Source of the DNA: Paratinospora sagittata
Lineage: Eukaryota > Streptophyta > Magnoliopsida > Ranunculales > Menispermaceae
Direction: 5' to 3'
Length of the DNA: 64,000 nucleotides
Assembly: GCA_035771175.1 (NCBI GenBank)
Contig: CM069590.1
Span: forward strand, 35,035,321 to 35,099,320
Positions 11,401 to 23,400 of the stretch are shown piece by piece. A program made the translations under genes and the position numbers. Position 1 is the first letter of the stretch. Every line of letters begins with the position of its first letter. The notes beneath the pieces were generated by a model. That model was not told where the DNA came from and searched no databases. It saw only the letters and a program-made list of their open reading frames with translations.

Positions 11401-14400
11401 GCCTATCCCCTGTGCTCATCTTTCCATGAGAAGCTACCCACCCGAAAAGTTTAACCTTTGATGGCACATGAGCTTTCCAGATTAGATTATGATTTGGAAA
11501 AGGGGAAACATGAGGCTCATCGATAATGGAAGATTGAAAGGATTTGGTGTGAAGAGACCAGACGGGTCACATGGCAAAGAGATTCTATCGTGGTCCCCAG
11601 ATAGGTGACATCCCTCCAATAGCCCAAGTAAAGTCGAAAGCTCAACCTCCACTCTGGGTGGGATGATCCTACCCAAATGAATGTCCCAAGACACTACAGG
11701 ATCCCTCAAGTTTCTTACAAAATCAATAATAGGTTTGTTGTGGGAAGAAGAGAGACGGTCCGGGTTAGGGATTCTCCCAAAAATGAATTGAATCCCCTTT
11801 GCCAAGTTTAAGTCTAGTCAAGGGAGAATAAATGGGATACACAGAGGAAATAAATTTTCACGGGCTTCTAAAAGTAGCTTTATTAGCAACCCTAGCGTCC
11901 TTGCTGCCAATGAGCTTCCCCCATAATAAGTTCCTTTCCCTTGGGAACCTCCATAACCACTTGCCAACAAGGTCTGAAAATTCGGCGAATTTCGTTGAAA
12001 TTCGACGAAAAAATTCGAAATTTAAACGAGCAAACTCTGGTGTCGCAGGTAGAAGGAAAACTACAAAAAATTGTCGAAAAAATCGCAAAAATCAGCGAAA
12101 TTCAAGGAAAGCGTGCTTTTTAGGTCAAAAAGTTGTCGAAAATGTTCACGGGACGCACAGAGATTCTCCGCATGAGATTCTTTAACAAAAAGACAAAAAA
12201 AAAATGACACATATCAACTCTAAAAAAATCCATCAATCCATTATAAAAGAAGAAGAAGAGATTTTGGAAGGAGTGGAGTGGAAAAAATACCTCTATTTTG
12301 CACTGTGAACGACAAACTGCGACCTTTCGACGAACTTCAACCTTCAATCGTCGATCTTTCGTCGACGTTTCGAGCGTTGGTGGCGATTGGCGAGTGGATC
12401 GAATGCCATTGACGCCGATGCCGTTCTTTCTTTCTTATCTCTCTCCAAAATGAGATATTTGAGTTGCAGGAGGCGGATTGGTAGCGGCGGAGATTGAGTT
12501 GCAGTGGTAGCGGCGAAGATTGAGTAGCGGCGGAGATTGAGTAGCGGCGAAGATTGAGTTGCAGTGGCGGCGGAGATTGAGTAGCGGCGGAGATTGAGTT
12601 GCAGGAAGCGGATTGGTAGCGGCGGAGGAGGAGAACGTTTTTAGGTTTGTTTATTTTAGGGTTTGGGTTAAGTTTAAGTTTTAAATTTTTGATGGTATGC
12701 ACCCATCTCCTTGTAGATAGATGGCTTTTATTATTTTTTAAATGTCTTATTTTTTTTTAAGAGAAGTTTTCATTATTCATTACAGTAAAATAATGGTAAA
12801 TACATTTTATAATTTTTATTGTAATAATAAGAACTAGTTAAAGTAGTGGTAAATATATTTTATAATTTTTAAATTATTTTATATAATAATAATAATAACA
12901 ACCTCATATTAAGTTCTATTACAATAATTTAAATAAATATATTATGATTTAAAAAACAATGAGTATAATTATAATATAATATATTATTTAATTTAATCAT
13001 AGTAATTGTATTTGTATATATGTTAGAGACTTTAATTATTTAAACTAATTAAAAATAATTTAACCGAATGTGAAAGTATTAAATAAAATAAAAAATATAT
13101 TCTTTAAATTATTAATTATATTAGTATATTTTTGTAAATAAATTATTATTATAAAAAATATATAATTATTACTTATACATATGTTACAGGTTTATAAGTT
13201 AATAATAATGTTCATCTATATTAAAATATTTAAAATCAATATTAGCTTTCTCAAATAAATGTATCAATAAAATATGTTATGTTAATTCTAATAATGTTAA
13301 TCTCTATTAACATGTTTTATATTAATATTGTACATCTTACTAAAATAAATAGATTAGTAAAGTAAGAGAAATGTTTTAATAATATTAATCATGTTAATTT
13401 ATATTAACATAATTAAATTTAATATTATGTTAATAAAAATACTGAAACTCATAAAATATTTTGATAAAGTTGATTTTTATAATGTTGACCTATATTAACT
13501 TGTTCTAAATTAATATTATACATCTTATAAAAATAAATATGCTAGTAAAGTAAATGAAATATTTTAATAAGATTAATACAAATAATATCATATTAACATC
13601 CTTAATATAAATGTTACCTTAATAAAATACTTGCACTAAAAAATTATTTTTATAATGTTGATTCTAATAGTCTTGATCTATATCAACATGTTCTAAATTA
13701 ATGTTATACATCTAACAAAAAAAAAACATAGACTATTAATGTAAAGGAAGTATTTTATTAATATTAATTAAACATATTTAAAATTAATGTTACCATTGTA
13801 AATCTTTACAATAATAAAAATATTTTGATAATGTTGATCAATAATAACGTGTTTTAAATTAATGTTATACATCTTTTTGAAATAAATAGACTAGTAATGT
13901 AAGGAAAATATTTTAGTAATGTTAATACAAATAATATTAATTTATATTAACATAGTTAAAATTAATGTTACCTTAGTAAAATAATTATATTAATAAAAAT
14001 ATTTTGATAATATTGATCTATATTAACATATTTAAATATATTTTAATAATGTTAATATAAATAATGAATTTATATTAACATATTTAATATTAATGTTACT
14101 TTAGTAAAATATTTACATTAATAAAATATTTTAATAATGTTGATTATAATAATTTAGTCAATTAGCTTGCATTCAATTTCTTCAATAACATATAATAGTA
14201 TAATAACAATACAAAAAAACTACATTTAAATTTTAAATGTATAGAATTAATGGACAATTAATCAAAATATGCATGAAATCTTTCATATTAAAAAAAAAAG
14301 TTATTCATGGGAAATAAATAAATCTTAATTTTAAACAATAAACAAACATTTAGATTACAACTTAAATAAGTCTATGAGAGCTACTAACTATACTAGTTAA

Positions 14401-17400
14401 ATTTCAAAAATCCTGCTTCATCCTTTTAAGAAATGGTCAATCAAGTCTCAACACTCTGAAATTGAAGCATATTGAATTCAATTTAAATCCTTCATAAATC
14501 TTTTGACCTGAAAAAAGAAAGAAATTGTTAGATACAAGTAAACAATATAAAATTCATAGTATGTGCGATGCGCATAAACATTGTTAATGTAAAAACACAT
14601 ATTTCAAACGATTATATTTATACTTTTATATGTCTTGTTTCCGTCATTTCTAATAGTAATTATGCATATTTTAGCATTTATATACAAATTCGTTAAACTT
14701 CTCTAAGTTGGCGAATTTTTACAAAAATTCTCCACGTCGAATTAAACTTCTCCGAATTAATTCTGATTTTTAAAGGTCGAAGTTTAGGGCGAAATCGAAG
14801 TTTCAAACCTTGCTTGCCAACCAACGCCTTATTTCTAAGAATTAAGTTTTCAAAACCTAGTCCTCCTTACTCGACCTTCCTTTGTACAATGCTCCAAGCC
14901 ACAAGATGGGACCCATGCTCCTTATCAACATTCTCCCAAAGGAAATCCCTCATTAATTTCTCGATCCTTCCCGCAACCTTCATCGGAGCACGAAAGACTG
15001 ACAAATAGTAAGTTGGGAGAGCATCCAACACAAACTTTATCAGAGTCAGTCGACCTCCTTTAGATAAAAAACATCTCTTCCAACCATCTAATCGTCTAGA
15101 GACTTTTGAAATTACTGGATCCCAAAAATCCAACTTAGAAGGATTCCCACCCAATGGCATACCCAAGTATTTCATTGGCCACCCACTCATAGCACACCCG
15201 ATAATATCCGCCATCTCCCCCAACCACCTATGACAGATATTAATGATAGCCATATGACTTTTTGCCATATTAATAGCCATTCCTGACAACCAGCAAAAGC
15301 ATTCAACAACCATGGACGCATTCCGAATACAACTTTCATTACCATCCAAAAAGAGCAAAGTGTCGTTTGCGAATTGAAGGTGTGTGACCTCCACATTCTC
15401 ACGCCCCGGCCAGAAGCCACTATCAGTCCAAGCTCCCTGGCTTTATCCAACATTCTTCCTAACACATCCACCACCATAGTAAACATAAAAGGTGAGAGAG
15501 GATCTCCCTGTCGTAGTCCCCTTTCTCCAAGAATTTTACCACAAGGCCGCCTATTGACAAAGATAAAGAATGTCACCGACCGCAAGCAACCCTGTATCCA
15601 GTTCCTTCATCTTGGGCCAAATCCCTTCATTTTCAAGACAAAACCCAAAATATCCCAGTTGACCATGTCATATGCTTTCGCAAAATCAAGCTTGTAGACA
15701 ACCCCCTTCCTCTTTGTAGATTTGTAGTTCTCCACCAACTCATTAGCAACCAATACAACATCCACAATTTGACGCCGCTTCACAAAAGCCATCTGGTTCC
15801 CAGAAATTGTATCCTACAACACACCTTTCAGCCTATTCGCCAACACCTTGGCAATGATCTTGTAAAGGCAGGTGGTAAGGCTTTTAGGCCTAAAATCCGC
15901 AACTCGCCTAAATGTAGTCGTTTTAGGAATAAGACATATATATGTTTCATTAGTACTTCCATTGATGATCCCATTATGGAAGAATTCTACCAACACCTAC
16001 ATAAGATCATTTTTGATGATATCCCAACAACTTTGGAAGAAACTCATGGTCATACCATCTGACCCAGGAGCCTTTGCCCCATTGCAGTAAAAAACAACTT
16101 GCTTCACCTCCTCCATTTCGAAAGGCACTTCAAGCTCTGCACTAGTCTCGATCTAACTGGGCACCAATCAATACCATCCCCAACACCCTATCACTACTCC
16201 TCAAGAAGACACCCCGAAAGTAGTCGAGAATGTCATCCACAATTTCCCCCGCCTCTTCTAATAAGGAACCATCAACCCGCTCCAGTCTAGTAATAGTGTT
16301 AATAGCCCTTCTCCCACTCATAATTTTGTGGAAAAATTTAGAATTGGCATCCCCATCTTTAAACCATCAAATCCTGGAGTGTAGCATAGTGGAAAAATAT
16401 CCTCCTTTTTCTCCCTCAAAATACAATCGTTCTTGGCAATTGGTATGGTCTCTCCTCATGCCCCTAGAATGCAAAGCTTCCCACCATCCTTGTCTAAAAG
16501 AGCTTCCACACCATAAAATGACATCATTATTTATTCCTACTAGTCACCAAACCATTTAGTTGTCTCCTCTTCTTTTAGTCCCTTCCACAATAATGATTGC
16601 AAGTTGTGAAGTTCCATTCCTTTTATCTTTGCTACTTGAAAGTTTACTTTAATTTCCATCCCACCAACATTTCGATTACTCCTCTTTGCATCATTTATAT
16701 TTATATTTATATTTCATATACTCTTAAATTAATGTTATTAAGGTATTGTAATTATTTAATATTTTATAAATTTAACTTAGATTCAATATAAAATATTGAA
16801 GAGTCAAGTTATTTAATTGGGTTTAAAGTTCAAGATAAAGGGTGAAACTAAACTTAGATTCCAACCTTGGAATCCCAAGTGATATCACAATAACTTGACT
16901 TGGTTTGTTTCAACTAGAAACAACCCAAATAGACTAAGTACACAAATTATAATATTTGTTCTATGTAAATAGAACAATTACAATGAAGCTCAAATGATAA
17001 AACTTAACCAATACAAGACATGAAATTGGAGGCTCAATGATAGAGAGACCTTACAATCATAAATATTACCTTCCTTGCTTTAATGTTGCTCAAGTATACA
17101 TTTGAAAATCAGTTTGAATGATGTTCAACAAGCAAGCTTTGAAAAACCTCATGAAATCAAATCATTTCGAATTTTGAAGTTTGAGAATGGAGAGAAGATT
17201 TGAAATCTTGAAATCACTCAATGTTGTTACATTTGTGTCTCCCCCCCCCCCCCCCCCTTTTTTTTTTTTTTCTTTTATCTTCTTCTTAGTTCACCCTAAT
17301 GAAGCCAAACTTGATTTGTTCGTACCCCTATGTGCTATTGGAAGGCATCTCAATAACACAAATGTCATGCTAGTTGCAAGTGCAATGAAATATGTTGTAG

Positions 17401-20400
17401 AAAATTTTATTGGATAAATTGGGAGGTGCTCCACTTTTTGCTTTTTGGATGTCAACTATGCATCGCCTCCTACGATGCAGGATAGAGCTGCATATAGTAG
17501 ATCCAAAGTGGTCTGATCACTCCCTAGACCTTGTATAGGCGGAAGCTTTGTGCATTGGGCTGCCCTTTTTTTATTTGTAGAGTTGTTGAATTCTTGAAGT
17601 TGCATATCCATAGTAGTATAGGAAAAATCAACAGTATAGGGATCTCAATCTATGATTGCATCACAATTGCTCCTTTTTTTGTATAGGTAAGTGGTGGGGT
17701 TTGAACCCATGATGTTGGAGCTTTGTCTTTTTAGATGAATTCCATTCGTCTCCTTTGTCAGTTTTAAATCTTTGTGAGCGTCCATATGCATGAAGCCGGT
17801 AAGACTTAACTAAGCAACAAATATGACTTATTTCTACTATGGTTTGGCGCTATTATAGAATGGCTCTCTTTTGTGTGGAGCAAGTAGTTGATATTTATTA
17901 GGTGTAACATCATGATTTTTACGTCAATAATTCTGCGACATTTAGTGTGTGTACAAGTTTTTTGAGCAAGAATATTTGGCTTTGACACAGCTAGAAAACT
18001 GTATGCCCCTACAACAATCAAATACCACTGTAATCATCTACTATATATTATTTACTGTTAGAGAACTGCTGAGCAGTTCGGCCAATAGTAAACTATGTAA
18101 CGGGTTACGAACCTAATGTACAGATAGTAGATCGATACCTCACAAAGGTACAAAGTTCCAGATGCACTAAATCCTGAGTCATAAGCCCTTCGTGTGTCAT
18201 AGGATGTTCCTGACCGGTGTATGAATCATTGTTTGACACACACAGTTCTTTGAATATGCATTCGTCTTGGTGCCTCAGTGATATGCTTGATGGAAAGGAA
18301 ATGTCTTTAATGGTCCTCCCTAAATTTTATTCTTAATGGACTTATTACTTGGGAAAATTCAGATATTTGTCCTCAGTTGGATTGTAGGCTACGTGTAGAA
18401 ACTCGTGGTTACCTAAATGAAAAGGGACTTAGAAGGTCTCTAGAATTCAATGCCAAACATCTCAAAACCAGAAATTAATGTCACACATTCTACTAAAAAA
18501 TCCATTAATGTGACTTGTGCTATTACATTATTAGTTGAGGTCCGCTTTCTATGGTTTTTCTAAGATGTCCGTTGAATTGATTTCTTTAGTTGAAAATTCA
18601 AGTTCAAAGTGATCCTTCAACTACTACATCTTTATGATCTGCACTTTGGATTTAGTTTTGACTTGTTTGTGCCAGTAAGCAAGTTTAAAATGCTTCATGT
18701 GTTTTTATCTTCTTTATTTTAATAGGTGGAAGATGTTGCACCTGTCTCGAATGCCTATGAAGAAAAAGAAAGCGCTGAAGGTTCCACTCAAAATGATAGT
18801 AATGTGGAAGCTGGCTCTAGACTTGTAGGATCACTAGGCGTTAGCAGTTATCTTAGTAAGGGGTATCATTCTTCTTTTGTTTTGTTTATTATTGAGTTGA
18901 ACTAAGCATCACCTTAGTTGAATGCTTATTTTCTTAAGAATATGACTTGTGAAAAAAATGAATCAAATCATTTACCAGAAAACATAAAAAAATTATTGAT
19001 GACTCTTTTCTTGGTTGATCATCTCATCTCCCACTTCTAGTATATAATTATCGATCATACTCTCACTTTTGATGATTCTGTCACTCAAGCCCCATTTCAA
19101 TAAAACATCAAATTCTTTTTATTTATAATTACATGATCTGAGTTAAACTTGTCGTGTCTTAACTCTTGTTTTCTAATTAACTGAAGATCAACGAGAAGAT
19201 GACTAATGAGATTGCTATTCTTCAAATTTTCAAATAATTCAGTTGCGTAATAAATTATTACCAATGTATTTGGAATCTGACAATTTCTTTGTGAATCATA
19301 ATGGTACAATTTAATTGATGGTATCATTATTGTTAAGCTTACTAGTTCAAGTAACTTCTTCCTAGCCCTTAAACATTATTAAGGCTCGTTTGGTACGTGA
19401 GATTGGATGGGATAAGACTCTTTTTAGTCCCAAGCCCATGTTTGGCTGCCGACCAGGATGGGATAAAAAATAATCCCATCCTCATTTTTATCCTATTGTA
19501 ATGGGATAAAATAGTGATGACCAAAAGGGGAGGGATTATTTTTATCCCATTGTAATGGGTTTTGCATTTTTTTTAATTGTTTAATCCAATCCAATCCAAT
19601 TCAGTCTCATAAAAATAATCTTATCCTATCCGGTGCACCAAACAAGCCCTTAGAACCGTAAGCGAGTCAGGCCAGGTTGGGTTTGGCCCTAAAATTCACT
19701 CGACCCGAGCTCATCGGTGAGAAAATTTTCCACCCTAGCCCAACCTGCCAGAATTTTTTTTATTATAACCCGACCGACCTAAATGGTCGTCCGGTTGATT
19801 AGGTTTGATTATTAACTCAAACCCAAATACAATAGTAAATCAAAAGCTAACTTGAAAATCATAAATTGATTAAAACAACAAAACTAAAAAAGGAAAAAAA
19901 ATTAGAACATAAAATAAGCAAATCATTTGAAATAAATAAAAAAAAAAGATTAAAAAAGAGAAACTAATTAAAAGTAAAAACAAATAAAAGAAAAAAAAAA
20001 TTTGTTGGGGGCCTCTCACAAATAGACACCCCAACTTCATGCCCTTTGAATCCCTTAGGCCTAGAGCATTGGAGGTGGAATGGATGGGTGAAGGGGGGTT
20101 GGGGGTATTTATTGGAAAACCCCCTCTCTATTCAAATTGGGGCTAAAGGGGAGAAAATCCCCCCTCATTTAATCTCACATCAATAAATGTGGGATGGAAG
20201 AGGGGGGCTTTTCTCCTATAAATAGCGCCCCCCCCTCGCTCTTTCAAATCTCACTTCAAGGTTGAAGTGGGTGCTCCCATCTTGGGTTGGTGCCTTGGGG
20301 TTTCCCCCTTGAGGAAGCCCCTTGTAAAATAAATTTTTTTGTTTATTTATCATGTATAGTATACATATATGTATATGTATTAAAAATACTTATGTTTATA

Positions 20401-23400
20401 AGTAGTTGTCAGGTGGGTTGGGTTGAAGTCGGGTTTAATATGTTAAACGTGAAAATCAACTTGACCTATCAAGTTAAGTATTTGTATAACCCGACCCGCT
20501 TGATTAAGGTTAGAAAACCCGCCCAAACTCGACTGGGTAGGTTCGGGTTGTTCAGGTTTTTTGGGTGGGCAGGTTGAACTTACATCCCTAAACACTATCA
20601 ATGCCTGTCTCCCTGAAGACGTTGGTAAACATCATTATTTTAGCTTAATATGATGAACAAGATAACAATTCCCAATCATTTGGTTTGAAATATTAAGATT
20701 TGATATTTTTGATGATACACAAATTTATAATTGTATCATTGATTTGGATTTTGAAAATATTTTTATGACCATCCTAAATCCAATTCATTTTGTATCTATG
20801 TCTTACAATTTTACTCACTAATTCATGACTGAATGAGATTCCAACAACAATGGGTATTTTTTTTTTGACATGGAACAAGTTTTTAATTAAATTTGAATGT
20901 TTGTACAACTGAGATTGTGTCAAGGACAAGGAGTCCTTTAAACTATAATTATATATATCGAAAATGGGTTCCCATCCCCTTAGCCATTCACTTAACCCAA
21001 AACCTTTTGAGATTTTACTTACACTAACCCACAAAGATGCTAACAAGAAGGAGCTCTCCCATACCCCTAATGCATCCCTTTTTTTCACTTCAAAAATCCA
21101 AGTATGTCTTTCCTTCCATACCGACCGAATGACAATGAATACAACAACTCTCCAGTAGTCCCTGAGCTTCCCGGAGCGATGTCCTTCGTTTGGAAAATCC
21201 CACAAGTTTGCTTCATTTGGGAGGGTATGCCATTGTAGTTTGGCTTTCCACCAACCACATTTGTTTAGTATAATCACAGTCTAAGAATAGATGTCGTGTG
21301 GACTCATTATCCTTCTTGCAAAGACAACCCCAATTTGGAGATAATGTCCAAGTTCGGAATCTTCTCTAAAGCATGTCTGCATAGTTGAGTTTCCCATGTG
21401 TTGCCACCCATCCTAAAAATTTGTCCTTTGATAGTATATGAGCTCTCCATAAAAAATGTATGTGGAAAGTGTGGTATAGGTTCTGGTAATGAGTTTAAGT
21501 GGTAAAAGAAGGTTTGAGAGGTGAAGGTTTCTGAGTTGTGTGGGGTCCAAACTACCCTATCCCTTCCCCCTGGAAGACTTACACCTTCAAGGCATCCTTG
21601 TAGGGATGTTAAATCTTGGAGTTCTCTCTCTGTTGGGTCTCTAGCTAGGACTAGGTTCCAAGAGATTCCTCCTACTTCCCTCCCATCTACAGGGGTCACA
21701 AAGGAGTGGATTGGTTGGTTGTGTCTAGTGAGCAATCTATACACTCAGAAATAGGGATTGGAAGCTATCTGTGTCACACCAGATATCTTCCTAGAATCTA
21801 ATGGTATCTTTACATCCCACTTTTAATCTAACAAGGCTTGAGAAGATAAGATATAAGGAGTGAATGAACTTCCAGGGGCTTCTATAGGTTGCTTTGGATA
21901 CCAGACTAGCATCTCTTTGGTGTGCTTGTACAGCATGTTGGTTTCTTATCACTTTGGCCCATAGTGAGTCTTTTTCCTTGAGGAAACATCACAACCACTT
22001 CCCCGCAAAGGCATCCCCCCTTCTTTCTCTCATCCCCTTTCCAAAGGAACTCATCATTTGCTCGATCACCAGTGCAGTTTGCTTTGGTATTTTGAATACA
22101 GGTAGGAAATATGTTGGAATGGCTTCCAACACATTTTTTAGTAGTGCTAGTTAAACTCTTTCGCGGTTTTGTTTCAAGTGTTGATACCTTAGCTCAAAGG
22201 GAAAAAAAAAAATCAGAAAAAAAATAAATTATGCAGCATTTTGCGAGGAGACTCTCTACCTTTTCCTTTCAGCTGCATCTTTTTAATATCTTGGATTCTT
22301 GATATGATATCTACTGATTAACTAGAAATATATCTTGTCAAAAAAAAAAAAAAATTGTCTTGTCAAAAAAAATTAACCAGAAATAGAAGCTTAAAATATG
22401 CTATGTATATAATCTTGTAATGCTTCTTGATTGTATTTGTGGATTCTTAATGACTAGTTGCATCTGTTTCACATTGTTCCTATTGTCAATCATAGGGATA
22501 TGGAAACTTCAACACCTAGATTTTTTCTTTCTTCCGGTGCTGCAATGTTGCCTCACCCTTCTAAGGTACTTCCAAAGGCTTCAATGTTAAATATTTTATA
22601 TATTTTCTTTCTGTTGGTAAATTTATTTTCCTGTGACCTTATCTTGATTCTTGAGAGTGTAGAGTACTACTATTACATGCTAAAGTTTTTACTATTTCAA
22701 ATATTTCTAGCTGCTCGGACCATCTTTCCTGGGACAGTTATATATGTTGAATTGCTGATGCATAATTTATAACATATATGGTAGGACTAAATCTAGAGTA
22801 AATGCTAAGCTAGAGGTTCAACAAAAGGCTCTAGAATTCAAAGGGTTCAAGATTAGTAGGGCTAAAATTGAATACATTAAATCTAATTTTAGTGGGAGTA
22901 CAAATACAAATGAAGAGATAGTGACGATTGAAAGCTAACAGATACTAAAGATTGAAAATTCTAGGTATTGGGGATCTATTATTCATCAAGAAGGTAAAAT
23001 AGGCAAGGATAAGAATCATAGAGTTAAAGCAAGATGAGTTAAATATTGGAGTGGCTTTGGAGTATTACATGAAAGACGCATCCCATTGAAGTTGAAAGAA
23101 AAATCTTATAAAACCACTATTAGGCCGGCTATGCTATATGGATTAGAATGTTGGGCAATAAAGAAATAACATATGAACAAAGTAAGTGAAATGGGAATGA
23201 GTATGTTAAGATGGATATGTGGTAAAACATAAAAAGATAGAATTAGAAATAAACATATTTGAGGAAAGGTATGAATAGCCTCAATTGAAGATAAAATGAG
23301 AGAAAACTAATTAAGGTGGTTTGGACAAATAAAGGTAGAGGAAGACCTAAAATAACATGGACAGAAAAAATTAAGAAAAATATAACTATTTGTAATTTAA

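Larger units (their letters stand above)
11968..14812. mobile_element. 2.85-kb non-autonomous hAT-like element in the LINE
   Basis: Ends are CAAGGTCTGAAAATTCG on the left and, in reverse, CAAGGTTTGAAACTTCG on the right, an imperfect terminal inverted repeat of the CARGG type seen in hAT elements. An exact 8-bp duplication CTTGCCAA lies at 11960-11967 and 14813-14820, the length typical of hAT. The interior has no transposase: it has a GC-richer left part with a minisatellite and a very AT-rich right part made of tandem repeats. A shorter relative lies at 37694-38687. Confidence 0.82.

Noticed and set aside
12337..12702. 121-residue minus-strand frame rich in Ser, Ala and Arg
   Set aside because: Its repetitive part is a direct translation of the minisatellite at 12465-12640 inside a hAT-like element.
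20774..21277. 167-residue minus-strand frame as a host gene
   Set aside because: The sequence matches the C-terminal tail of LINE ORF2 and runs through the poly(A) tail of the insertion into flanking DNA.
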